Below are positions 23,281 to 29,273 of a stretch of 30,201 nucleotides of DNA, piece by piece. The stretch's first letter is position 1. Every line of letters starts with the position of its first letter. The translations under genes were made by a program, and so were the position numbers. The notes beneath the pieces are model-generated. The model worked only from the letters and a program-made list of their open reading frames with translations. It had not been told where the DNA came from and ran no database searches. Source of the DNA: a virus; IMG/VR virus record IMGVR_UViG_3300035698_017862, positions 1 through 30,201 of that record. One strand, 5' to 3'.

Positions 23281-23309
23281 TTGACCACATCGCTCTTTGA
23301 GATTACTAA
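23281..23309 (+). promoter_or_regulatory. Candidate sigma-70-like promoter
   Basis: TTGACC (23281-23286) and TACTAA (23304-23309) are 17 bases apart, just after the RHH gene and 22 bases before the next ATG. The -35 matches five of six bases; the -10 is weak. It would drive the ERF module. Confidence 0.4.
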
Positions 23310-23331
23310 CCAGGCATCAAGGAGCGTATTT

Positions 23332-23547
23332 ATGACCAATGAATCACAAGAAAAACTGTGGGCAGTTTTAACTAAACACAAAAGAGAAGTAGTCACCATT
23401 GTAGCAAACGGAGAAACGGTCTCGCTTGTCACTGTCTATGAACCGGCGGTGCCAATCATGGTCGATTACGCTCGAGAGTCTGAGCACGACAATAATGACT
23501 TTGTCGTTGCTGAATACAAATTCAATCAAGAGGTAGAAATAAGATGA
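23332..23547 (+). CDS. Small protein upstream of ERF
   Basis: A 71-residue protein. I chose ATG 23332 since it follows CAAGGAG at good spacing; a TTG at 23281 would place the start inside the promoter-like region. It shows a beta-rich middle (EVVTIVANGETVSLVTVYEP) and an acidic end with EYKFNQEVEIR. It overlaps the ERF start by ATGA. Not recognised. Confidence 0.62.
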   Translation: MTNESQEKLWAVLTKHKREVVTIVANGETVSLVTVYEPAVPIMVDYARESEHDNNDFVVAEYKFNQEVEIR

Positions 23548-23975
23548 GCGATCAAACATATGGCAAAGAGTTTCTTAAAGCGTTTCTAGACTTCCAAACA
23601 GACTGCCCAGACCTAGTGATGGATAAATCCAACCCACACTTTAATTCAAGATACATTAGCCTTTCTGCAATCATGAAAACAATCAGCGATCCACTCGTTA
23701 ATCACAGTCTTGTTCTCACCCAAGGAACGATGCCGCTAGACCACGATGATCGAATCCGGGTCTTTACAAACATTATTCATCAACCGACTGGCCAATTTAT
23801 GGGTAGCTTCTGTGATGTGTTTTTGGCTAAGAAAAATGCTCACGGCGTTGGCGCATGTATAACCTACGGAAGACGTTACAGTCTTTGTGCTTTACTTGGG
23901 ATTGTTGCTGACGAGGATGATGATGGGAATGAAAGTATTGCTAAAACAAAAACAGATGGAGACGTAGACCTATGA
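23544..23975 (+). CDS. ERF-family single-strand annealing recombinase
   Basis: A 143-residue protein with the hallmarks of the ERF superfamily: HFNSRYISLSAIMKTISDPL near residue 30, then LVLTQ, and the C-terminal block ITYGRRYSLCALLGIVADEDDDGN. ERF proteins (for example P22 Erf) anneal complementary single strands and help circularise or recombine phage DNA. It is shorter than most (often about 200 residues), because the C-terminal tail is nearly absent. Neighbours are an SSB-like protein and, further right, RusA, which fits a recombination set. Confidence 0.88.
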   Translation: MSDQTYGKEFLKAFLDFQTDCPDLVMDKSNPHFNSRYISLSAIMKTISDPLVNHSLVLTQGTMPLDHDDRIRVFTNIIHQPTGQFMGSFCDVFLAKKNAHGVGACITYGRRYSLCALLGIVADEDDDGNESIAKTKTDGDVDL

Positions 23976-24223
23976 GTGAAAAAAGCGATGACAGAAAACA
24001 AGTAACCCTGGGTGGACTTTGGACAAAGGAAACAAAAAACGGAGACAAGTATCTCTCTGGTAAGTTTAACTTTTGTTACCTAAACATTTTTAGAAACAAC
24101 TATAAGAAAAAAGACACTGACCCTGATTGGGTGATGATGTTGTCTCAACCAGAAAAAAAACAAGACTCAAAACCTGCTGAAAAAAAACAAGAAAGTTTCG
24201 ATTCAGATGGTATTATGATGTAA
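23972..24223 (+). CDS. SSB-like / DUF736-like protein
   Basis: An 83-residue protein overlapping the ERF stop by ATGA. The N-terminal half (VTLGGLWTKETKNGDKYLSGKFNF) has the beta-barrel-like opening of DUF736-type and SSB-like small phage proteins. The second half is a Lys/Gln/Glu-rich linker ending in an acidic-hydrophobic tip (SFDSDGIMM), the layout of SSB C-terminal tails that recruit partner proteins. Context next to ERF supports ssDNA binding or a related recombination role. The family assignment is by pattern. Confidence 0.6.
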   Translation: MSEKSDDRKQVTLGGLWTKETKNGDKYLSGKFNFCYLNIFRNNYKKKDTDPDWVMMLSQPEKKQDSKPAEKKQESFDSDGIMM

Positions 24224-24474
24224 TGAATGATGTTTGCTCGACATGTGGTGGGACAGGCGAAATAGAGACTTGGTCCGATGGACTGGATCACGTCCCTTTC
24301 GTTAAATCCCTATTTGTCCCGTGCCCCCATTGCCGCAACGGGTTATCATACGGCAAAATCTACACAAAATTGATCACTGGTGACGCAGACGCTAAGAAAG
24401 CATTAGATGCCGCTGTAAGCGCTATAGAAAACTATCCCAATCCTGATCGACCGAAGCGCCGTCAAAAGGGCTGA
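24223..24474 (+). CDS. Zinc-finger protein with DnaJ-like CxxCGGTG motif
   Basis: An 83-residue protein (TAATG junction) with CSTCGGTGE near residue 5 and CPHCRNG near residue 34, together a four-Cys zinc knuckle of the DnaJ type. A helix (AKKALDAAVSAIEN) and a basic tail follow. Such small proteins are common in phage recombination or replication operons. Its 3' end overlaps the 3' end of the minus-strand gene by 53 bases. The exact role is not known. Confidence 0.68.
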   Translation: MNDVCSTCGGTGEIETWSDGLDHVPFVKSLFVPCPHCRNGLSYGKIYTKLITGDADAKKALDAAVSAIENYPNPDRPKRRQKG

Positions 24475-24898
24475 CAGACCCCTTAAAATCAGTCTGAGGT
24501 GGTTTCTGTGACCTATCGCTGCCCCGCTTTTTAGTCTCAAGCTCTAAATCTAGCTTTTTGAACTCCGCCTCGATGTTGGCGACGCACTGGTTCGTAACCT
24601 CCTCTGGGATCTCGACTGGCTCAGATCCAAACCGGTCTAAAATTTTGTCTTGAATTGAGTAAGATTTACCACAACACAGTTTGAATTGTTCAATACAGAT
24701 TGTTGCAATATGCAAAAACGCTTCGCCGGTTAATTTCTCTAGCTCAATGTTCTTCGGATCTTTTGCAACAAGTGCAATGGCTCGGTCGTAGTTGTTAAAA
24801 GCATGGGTCCAAATGTTGTTGTGGCTCTTGTCCGCCCACTCAATCACCCCGCTGGTATAAATTTGTTTTACTCCATCCAGTATGTTTTGACTTTGCAT
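24422..24898 (-). CDS. Helical protein with acidic-aromatic tail in replication operon
   Basis: A 158-residue protein. Start taken at ATG 24898 with AAAGGAC upstream; a longer frame to 25006 lies within the helicase gene. Helical body (NNIWTHAFNNYDRAIALVAKD and LTGEAFLHIATICIEQFKLC), linker with Ser/Lys/Pro, and a final GASVDQDWDSFL. The acidic end with aromatic and hydrophobic residues is like SSB tails and suggests binding to a replication partner. Overlaps the helicase by 59 bases on the same strand, and the zinc-finger gene by 53 bases on the opposite one. Family not recognised. Confidence 0.62.
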   Translation of the reverse strand: MQSQNILDGVKQIYTSGVIEWADKSHNNIWTHAFNNYDRAIALVAKDPKNIELEKLTGEAFLHIATICIEQFKLCCGKSYSIQDKILDRFGSEPVEIPEEVTNQCVANIEAEFKKLDLELETKKRGSDRSQKPPQTDFKGSVSPFDGASVDQDWDSFL

Positions 24899-25766
24899 AA
24901 AAATGTCCTTTCGCAAACCCTTCACGTTCGTCGTACCTAACACCGTTTTCAGTTTTAAAATAAATCTTTGAACCAACAGCTCGCCCGCGTCGTCGCATCT
25001 TTGCAATCATCAACTCACGATCACCTGGTTGTGCAAGTCCAGAGTCAAGCGCTTCTTGCGAAACACGGTTCCACAAGAAAATATTCGCAGACTCCTGTAC
25101 GGCTGTACTTGATCCCTTCACGTCAAACTCTGATTCAACACGACCACTGATTGTTTTTTTTGGGTGCATGATCATAATCAAGTGAATCGGAACTTCTTTG
25201 CAGAACATAATTAAATCATGAATGACTTTGTCCATCTCTTGAACTGCTTTATTCGCACTGACCACTTCCAAAAAGAAATTAAGATTGTCGATGATAGCAA
25301 CGCGGACACCATTTGTTTCTTGCATGAATCTAAGTTCATCCATCAGCGTTTCTGGTTTGAATCGGTCTTCGTATTTCGATAACCAAAGCGGGGCGTTTTT
25401 TAACTTCGTTTCGTTCTCAGTAAAAAATTTTTCAACTTTTTTTTCATCAACGAGGTCTCCGGTGTTCCAATCATGATCATCCATAACAGAAATAATTCTT
25501 CGACCATAATCAACTGGGCCTGTCTCAACGCTTGCAACAAAGTGCGGAACGTTGTCTTTAACAAAGCATTCCGAAAGGTTGCTTACGAAAGTTGTTTTAC
25601 CAACTCCCGTTGCTCCACACAAAATTGAAAACTCGTTTGGTCTAAATCCACCCGTTGCCTTTTGAAGTAACTTAAAACGCGTGACGTTTGCAGCAGGTTG
25701 AATTGTTAAGACACTGTTAGTGATGTCAGGTATTAAGTATCTAAGCTTTATTGAATCGCGCGACAT
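24840..25766 (-). CDS. RecA-fold replicative helicase (DnaB/Twinkle-like ATPase)
   Basis: A 308-residue protein made of the C-terminal motor of DnaB-type helicases. Walker A GATGVGKTT is at residues 51-59, after a FRPNEFSILCG strand. A Walker B strand (VAIIDNLNFFL) follows at about residue 159. Later segments (LIMIMHPKK, SGRVESEFDVKGSSTAVQESANIFLWNR, IAKMRRRGRAVGSKIYFK) match the hexamer-type motifs H3/H4 and arginine-finger region. It lacks the DnaB N-terminal domain and any primase domain, so it depends on host primase and probably on a loader. Gene order with the initiator suggests unwinding of the phage origin. Confidence 0.85.
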   Translation of the reverse strand: MSRDSIKLRYLIPDITNSVLTIQPAANVTRFKLLQKATGGFRPNEFSILCGATGVGKTTFVSNLSECFVKDNVPHFVASVETGPVDYGRRIISVMDDHDWNTGDLVDEKKVEKFFTENETKLKNAPLWLSKYEDRFKPETLMDELRFMQETNGVRVAIIDNLNFFLEVVSANKAVQEMDKVIHDLIMFCKEVPIHLIMIMHPKKTISGRVESEFDVKGSSTAVQESANIFLWNRVSQEALDSGLAQPGDRELMIAKMRRRGRAVGSKIYFKTENGVRYDEREGFAKGHFYAKSKHTGWSKTNLYQRGD

Positions 25767-25774
25767 AGGACTTC

Positions 25775-26521
25775 CTACAAATCATCGATCGTTCCTGCAA
25801 CCAAAGAATTTGAGTTCGCGGAATTAGATTTTCCCCAATCAGGCTCCAAAACATCTTTCCAGATTTGTTTACTCATGAACGTGTCAAACTGCGGGATGTA
25901 CTTTGGCTCGGTGGCGGCGGCGCGGTGGAATGCGGCGAATTGAAGAGTTGCCTGGCTTAGCTTTTCAAGATCATCGAGGGAAGAGATCTGGGCCTTGGCC
26001 AATTTGAGGCCTCTCTGCTTTCCAACCTTCCGAGGGTAATCTTGATAGATAAGCTCAAGATCACTGAATGTAATCCGAACTTTTTCCCTTTGGTGAAGTT
26101 GACTGTCTTGCTCAAGAGTTTGAGCATATATCAATCTATCTATCCCTCTATCTAGGGCCAGATCCGTACGCTCCGTATCGTTTAAACACGTTTCAACACG
26201 TTCAAACACGTTTTCTTTGTAACTAACCGTAATCATTGAGTTGGATTTTAGCTTTTTTATGCAATTCTCAATTGTTGCTGTTTTTGACTTAATAAAATCT
26301 GAAAAGTACTCATACTTGATGATAATTGTCGATGATCGCTTGTGATGAGCATAACTGATCAAGCAAATGGCCACATATCGCTCGGCGTCAGTGAGTCCCC
26401 AAAAACCGTCTGAGGTAAACCAAAGGTTCGTGAGCTTGAACCATTTAGCATTAGCAACGTCCGCTCTTGCCTTGTAGTCGTCTAAATTATTGATCGTAAT
26501 GGTGATGCTATCGTCGTGCAT
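25775..26521 (-). CDS. Replication initiation-like protein (winged helix, lambda O-type)
   Basis: A 248-residue protein. I take the ATG at 26521, since its minus-strand leader carries ACGGAGGAATA, a near-ideal ribosome site. A longer frame to 26656 lacks one and is AT-rich. After a short beta start (DSITITINN) comes a helical winged-helix region (WGLTDAERYVAICLISYAHHKRSS, then TIENCIKKLKSNSMITV), like phage O-type and replisome-organiser proteins. The C-terminal third has the YPRKVGKQRG-AKAQI pattern and ends with YIPQFDTFMSKQIWKDVL, as in DnaT/DnaD-like helicase loaders. It is likely to bind the origin and bring the helicase to it. Confidence 0.75.
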   Translation of the reverse strand: MHDDSITITINNLDDYKARADVANAKWFKLTNLWFTSDGFWGLTDAERYVAICLISYAHHKRSSTIIIKYEYFSDFIKSKTATIENCIKKLKSNSMITVSYKENVFERVETCLNDTERTDLALDRGIDRLIYAQTLEQDSQLHQREKVRITFSDLELIYQDYPRKVGKQRGLKLAKAQISSLDDLEKLSQATLQFAAFHRAAATEPKYIPQFDTFMSKQIWKDVLEPDWGKSNSANSNSLVAGTIDDL

Positions 26522-26630
26522 TATTCCTCCGTTGTTTATTGCGTCACAGCGGAGAGTATGAGATTGTTTCCCCGCTGTTTTCTCGTGGGTAAAGCCACGT
26601 TTTTTAAAGCTATCAAAGTTCATTAGTTTG

Positions 26631-26667
26631 TTACCTAGGGCCTGGCTAATCGTCAAGCTCTAGGTAA
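26631..26667. repeat. Inverted repeat in the divergent replication/RusA intergenic region
   Basis: TTACCTAGGGC (26631-26641) and GCTCTAGGTAA (26657-26667) form 11-bp arms with one mismatch, around a 15-base centre. It lies between the divergent initiator (start 26521) and RusA (start 26680), a place for operators or an origin. Its right arm ends 12 bases before the RusA ATG. Confidence 0.6.
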
Positions 26668-26679
26668 TGATGAAACCGC

Positions 26680-27168
26680 ATGAGCCTTAACGAAGCCCGC
26701 CCCTTGTCAGCAGAAGAATTCGATAGCATTGAGATTGAAGGATTCCCAATCCCACCATCGGCAAACCATCTTTATTCAACCTTTGTTAGAAACGGAAAGA
26801 TCATTCGCGTCTCATCAAAAGAATATGCCCATTACAAAAGAGAGTGTGAAAAGTACTTTCTTTATAGAGTTCAAGAGTTTGATTTCGCAAGACAGTTCAT
26901 GCAAGACCAAGTCAAAAAGCACATGGTGTTTCATGTTAAGAGAACTTTTTTTTTAGACTACTCAAAGATTTACACCAAGAAACAAACAGTAAAAAAGTAT
27001 GACGTGACCAATCGAATTAAGGCGTTAGACGATCGGGTGTTTGACCACCTTGGTGTGGACGATAGTTATATCTTTAGCGGAGAAGAAATAAAAATTCAGT
27101 CACACAGAAACGAAGTAGATATTGAAATAACAGCGGTTGACCCAGTTGTTTATCTCGAGCAAAAATAA
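26680..27168 (+). CDS. rusA: RusA-family Holliday junction resolvase
   Basis: A 162-residue protein. The N-terminal PIPPSANHLY motif is followed by KKYDVTNRIKALDDRVFDHL with Asp108, Lys114, Asp117 and then LGVDDSYIFSG (Asp127, Asp128), the acidic active-site pattern of RusA endonucleases. These cut four-way junctions and resolve branched replication products before packaging. Length is slightly more than the usual 120-140 because of an extra 20 residues at the start. ATG 26680 has no strong ribosome site. It stands apart from the minus-strand replication operon. Confidence 0.85.
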   Translation: MSLNEARPLSAEEFDSIEIEGFPIPPSANHLYSTFVRNGKIIRVSSKEYAHYKRECEKYFLYRVQEFDFARQFMQDQVKKHMVFHVKRTFFLDYSKIYTKKQTVKKYDVTNRIKALDDRVFDHLGVDDSYIFSGEEIKIQSHRNEVDIEITAVDPVVYLEQK

Positions 27169-27172
27169 GTAT

Positions 27173-27263
27173 GGCCTCGGTAGCCATAGGGTTGTGGCAA
27201 CACTTACAGACTAGCTGGATGCTGACAGTAATTGTTTCTTGGGTTCGACTCCTGCCGGGGCCA
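27173..27263 (+). tRNA. tRNA-like element (8-bp acceptor, T-arm; no clear anticodon arm)
   Basis: GGCCTCGG (27173-27180) pairs with CCGGGGCC (27255-27262) in 8 bp, followed by A as discriminator. GCCA (27183-27186) and TGGC (27195-27198) make a D-type stem after TA. A T-arm-like GGG-TTCGACT-CCT lies at 27241-27253. In between, AACACTTAC (27199-27207) and GTAATTGTT pair with one mismatch as a long stem. I cannot place a normal 7-base anticodon loop, and no CCA is encoded (ACCC). An ordinary tRNA gene is therefore doubtful. A degenerate tRNA, a tRNA-like regulatory RNA or the 3' end of a host tRNA at an old attachment site remain possible. Confidence 0.45.
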
Positions 27264-27295
27264 CCCAAGTGGTAGGATTTACAAAGGGGGAATTT

Positions 27296-27376
27296 ATGAA
27301 ACAATGTGCATGGGTTGCGTTTTCGGTTTCATTAGGATTACTTGCTTTTTACTTAATTGGTCATATGTTGAAGTAA
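27296..27376 (+). CDS. Very small membrane peptide, 26 residues
   Basis: ATG 27296 is preceded by AAAGGGGG with 5-base spacing, the strongest ribosome site in this area. The peptide is almost one membrane span (WVAFSVSLGLLAFYLIG) with basic ends. It starts just after the tRNA-like element. The longer frame from 27304 overlaps it and is in the -1 frame. Function unknown. Phage membrane peptides of this size can act in lysis control or exclusion, but that is a guess. Confidence 0.5.
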   Translation: MKQCAWVAFSVSLGLLAFYLIGHMLK

Positions 27377-27555
27377 CAGATATCATTGGTGGTTTTGTTT
27401 ACGGGATCACTTATCTACTGAACTCTGGCGGGACACACAAACTCGATTCACATTCAAAGTTTGTCTGCTGGGATATGCATCAGTGGAGAGCGTCTAACGA
27501 TCACTTCATCTTTAACCCCTATAAAGAGGTTAAACCTAGGATGCTTTATTGCTAA
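27304..27555 (+). CDS. Possible 83-residue ORF overlapping the membrane peptide
   Basis: In the -1 frame relative to the 26-residue peptide. It could begin at ATG 27304, with a ribosome site 13 bases away (poor). The first part would overlap the peptide. The second part (DIIGGFVYGITYLLNSGG, then a His/Asp/Trp-rich end with SKFVCWDMHQWRASNDHF) reads as plausible protein. It may be independent, a product of frameshifting from the peptide, or the two may be one gene split by an indel. Confidence 0.4.
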   Translation: MCMGCVFGFIRITCFLLNWSYVEVTDIIGGFVYGITYLLNSGGTHKLDSHSKFVCWDMHQWRASNDHFIFNPYKEVKPRMLYC

Positions 27556-27593
27556 AGATTGATTGTTTAAAAAAAGAATGATAGCAACGCGTC

Positions 27594-27770
27594 ATGAAGG
27601 TGTTACGTAAAAAGGATATAATGGAGAAACTCTCAATTTCAAGATCGCTATTTGAAAAGCTACGAAATACAGATGATTTTACAAATGAAATCCAATTGTC
27701 CGAGAGGTGCATCGGATGGATGGAATCCGACATTGAAGACTGGATGAAAAGATTACCAAGAGGAGAATAA
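27594..27770 (+). CDS. AlpA-like HTH DNA-binding protein
   Basis: A 58-residue protein with the pattern of the AlpA family: LRKKDIMEKLSISRSLFEKLR (winged helix start), a loop, then IQLSERCIGWMESDIEDWMKR. AlpA-type proteins are MerR-like regulators or excisionases of phages and prophages. ATG 27594 keeps the whole domain. ATG 27621 has a better ribosome site (AAGGAT) but would cut off the first helix. It is convergent with the endolysin gene, whose stop is 7 bases away. No integrase was found near it, so regulation is more likely than excision. Confidence 0.7.
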   Translation: MKVLRKKDIMEKLSISRSLFEKLRNTDDFTNEIQLSERCIGWMESDIEDWMKRLPRGE

Positions 27771-27777
27771 ATACTAT

Positions 27778-28191
27778 CTAAGGTTTAAAAAACCGTCTGT
27801 TTAATCCTGGAATTCCTTCGTCTAGATGGACCCAGTTTGAACCAGGTAAGTTCTCCATTCGGATATCAAACTCTTCTAACTTAGGTTCTAGCTTCTCTCT
27901 TATATGATCCGCGCTAAGACCAAGGATTTGAAAATCAATTGCTTTGCCTTTGGTGTGATAAGAAGACTGCGAGCCGCCAATTGTATCATTATAAATCGGG
28001 GGACGGATCCCACTCGTGACAATCATTGGCTTATTTAAGAAACTTCGTACCTCTTGAACCTTCAAAATAAACAACATCATGTTCTCGTATTGCGATTGAG
28101 ATGGAAAAGCATAGATGCGCCATTGCGCTAGCCAAAGAACTTCGGCCCACCTAAAATTATCGGACAATGAAACGTTTAAATCTATATTCAT
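27778..28191 (-). CDS. Endolysin: peptidase M15-type (D-Ala-x-D-Ala / L-Ala-D-Glu peptidase)
   Basis: A 137-residue protein from ATG 28191 (a GTG just before would add one residue). It has the M15 fold signature: SGIRPPIYNDTIGG, SSYHTKGKAIDFQ with zinc ligands His79 and Asp86, and NWVHLDEG with His122. These peptidases cut peptide cross-bridges of peptidoglycan. Its size is that of a catalytic domain with no cell-wall-binding module and no signal peptide, so it needs the holin for release. It is on the minus strand, about 8 kb from the holin and spanin candidates. A promoter-like pair lies just upstream. Confidence 0.85.
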   Translation of the reverse strand: MNIDLNVSLSDNFRWAEVLWLAQWRIYAFPSQSQYENMMLFILKVQEVRSFLNKPMIVTSGIRPPIYNDTIGGSQSSYHTKGKAIDFQILGLSADHIREKLEPKLEEFDIRMENLPGSNWVHLDEGIPGLNRRFFKP

Positions 28192-28197
28192 CACTTA

Positions 28198-28226
28198 ATT
28201 ATTGACTAATAACATATAAGACTCAA
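28198..28226 (-). promoter_or_regulatory. Minus-strand promoter candidate for the endolysin
   Basis: On the minus strand TTGAGT (complement of 28221-28226) and AATAAT (complement of 28198-28203) are 17 bases apart. The -10 matches five and the -35 four of six consensus bases. The -10 ends 6 bases before the endolysin ATG, so the message may be leaderless. The divergent metallophosphoesterase starts at 28239. Confidence 0.45.
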
Positions 28227-28238
28227 AACTTTTAGTAC

Positions 28239-28943
28239 GTGACAAGAAACAAATTTGTCAAGGATGCTAAGAGTTACTTGATCCTAGGCGATGTACACGC
28301 ACCATGGCAAAACGACAAGGTAGTCGCCGCATTTCTCGAAAGGCTTCAAAGTCGGAAATGGGATTACGTGGTTCAAGTCGGAGATTTATACGACTACTTT
28401 AGTGCTTCAAAGTACGCCCGTACGCATGACCTTTGCACTCCCGAAGAAGAAGTAAGAGAAGGCCGGGAATGGGCCGTAAACTTTTGGAAAGCCGTTCAAC
28501 GGATGCAGCGTAAAGCCACTTGTATTCAACTACTTGGAAATCACGATGAACGCCCACTGAAGAGAGTCCTAGAAAAGTCACCCGAACTTTATACATTCTT
28601 TGACTTCAAATCTCCCTTTCAATTCGCAAACGTAAAGATTGTCCAAGCAAGGGAAGAGTTAGTTTTAAACAACATAGTTTTTTGCCATGGTTGGTATGGA
28701 AAACTAGGTCAGCACATGAGTTACTTTAATAAATCCGTTATCTACGGACACACCCATAAAGGCGGCATAGTTTTCCAACCTAAATCTTATTCAAAGGAAG
28801 TTTTGTTTGAGATGGATGTAGGCACTGTCTTAGACTTCAAAGCAGTTCCTGCTAAGTATGGAATGAGTACTGTGACTAAGTGGACTCATGTTTGGGGCGA
28901 GATTGATGAGTACGGCCCTAGGTTTGTTCCTTATCTGAAGTGA
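28239..28943 (+). CDS. Calcineurin-like metallophosphoesterase
   Basis: A 234-residue protein starting with GTG 28239. All family motifs are present in order: GDVHAPW (residues 17-23), GDLYDYF (48-54), GNHDE (100-104), FCHGW and YGHTHKGG. These bind two metals and hydrolyse phosphoesters or cyclic nucleotides. The substrate cannot be told from sequence. Phage members have been proposed to act on nucleic acid ends, nucleotide signals or proteins. It is complete, with a charged insert after GDLYDYF. The start has no clear ribosome site, with a TATAAG box at 28215-28220 upstream. Confidence 0.85.
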   Translation: MTRNKFVKDAKSYLILGDVHAPWQNDKVVAAFLERLQSRKWDYVVQVGDLYDYFSASKYARTHDLCTPEEEVREGREWAVNFWKAVQRMQRKATCIQLLGNHDERPLKRVLEKSPELYTFFDFKSPFQFANVKIVQAREELVLNNIVFCHGWYGKLGQHMSYFNKSVIYGHTHKGGIVFQPKSYSKEVLFEMDVGTVLDFKAVPAKYGMSTVTKWTHVWGEIDEYGPRFVPYLK

Positions 28944-28971
28944 TCATCTCTTCACTCCTTAATTATTCTTC

Positions 28972-29029
28972 GGGCCAGTCGCGACTCTGGCTATGTTGGA
29001 TATTATTCTGACCTCAATCCAACAGGCCC
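28972..29029 (+). repeat. Nested inverted repeats forming alternative hairpins
   Basis: GCCAG (28974-28978) pairs with CTGGC (28987-28991). TGTTGGAT (28994-29001) pairs perfectly with ATCCAACA (29017-29024). GGGCC (28972-28976) can pair instead with GGCCC (29025-29029). The first and third pairings share bases and exclude each other, which gives a two-state structure. Confidence 0.6.
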
Positions 29030-29069
29030 AATTTGCGTGTCTCCAGTGATCACTTAATTAAGATTCCCA

Positions 29070-29083
29070 GCTCAAAATTGAGC
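29070..29083. repeat. Small inverted repeat
   Basis: GCTCAA, two A's, TTGAGC: a 6-bp perfect inverted repeat around a two-base centre. It is of operator size and one of several dyads in the non-coding region. Confidence 0.5.
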
Positions 29084-29112
29084 CAGCATCACAGCTTCCC
29101 ACGACGCCGCAG

Positions 29113-29153
29113 AAAAAAAAACGGGGTGATCAGCCATCGAAACCAATCACCCC
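29113..29153 (-). terminator. Rho-independent terminator-like hairpin on the minus strand
   Basis: On the minus strand GGGGTGAT, a 15-base loop and ATCACCCC make a perfect 8-bp stem (29123-29130 with 29146-29153). It is followed by G and then nine T's (complement of A's 29113-29121). It would stop minus-strand transcription arriving from the late-operon side. On the plus strand there is no T tract. Confidence 0.7.
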
Positions 29154-29255
29154 TAATACGCTCAACTTAAAAGAACCGCATCAAGGAGTCTCTTGAACTA
29201 ACTAAATATGAAACTTCACCCCATTGGGCAATAATAATTTTTACAATCCAAAAGT

Positions 29256-29273
29256 AATAATGTTAACGTTATT
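29256..29273. promoter_or_regulatory. 18-bp near-palindrome, operator candidate before the late operon
   Basis: AATAATGTTAACGTTATT is symmetric around GTTAAC with one mismatched pair. It lies 9 bases after a TACAAT box (29242-29247, five of six -10 bases, no clear -35) and just before the AAGGAGGT ribosome site of the next gene. A repressor or activator could act here on the late operon. Confidence 0.5.

Noticed and set aside
24899-25006. N-terminal extension of the 158-residue minus-strand gene
   Set aside because: It lies fully inside the helicase gene in another frame, and ATG 24898 has a good ribosome site.
26522-26656. N-terminal extension of the replication initiator
   Set aside because: No ribosome site at 26656, while ATG 26521 follows a near-perfect GGAGG. 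The region is better read as a divergent promoter or operator area.
27536-27733. Minus-strand ORF over the AlpA-like gene
   Set aside because: It is the shadow of a plus-strand frame with a clear AlpA pattern.
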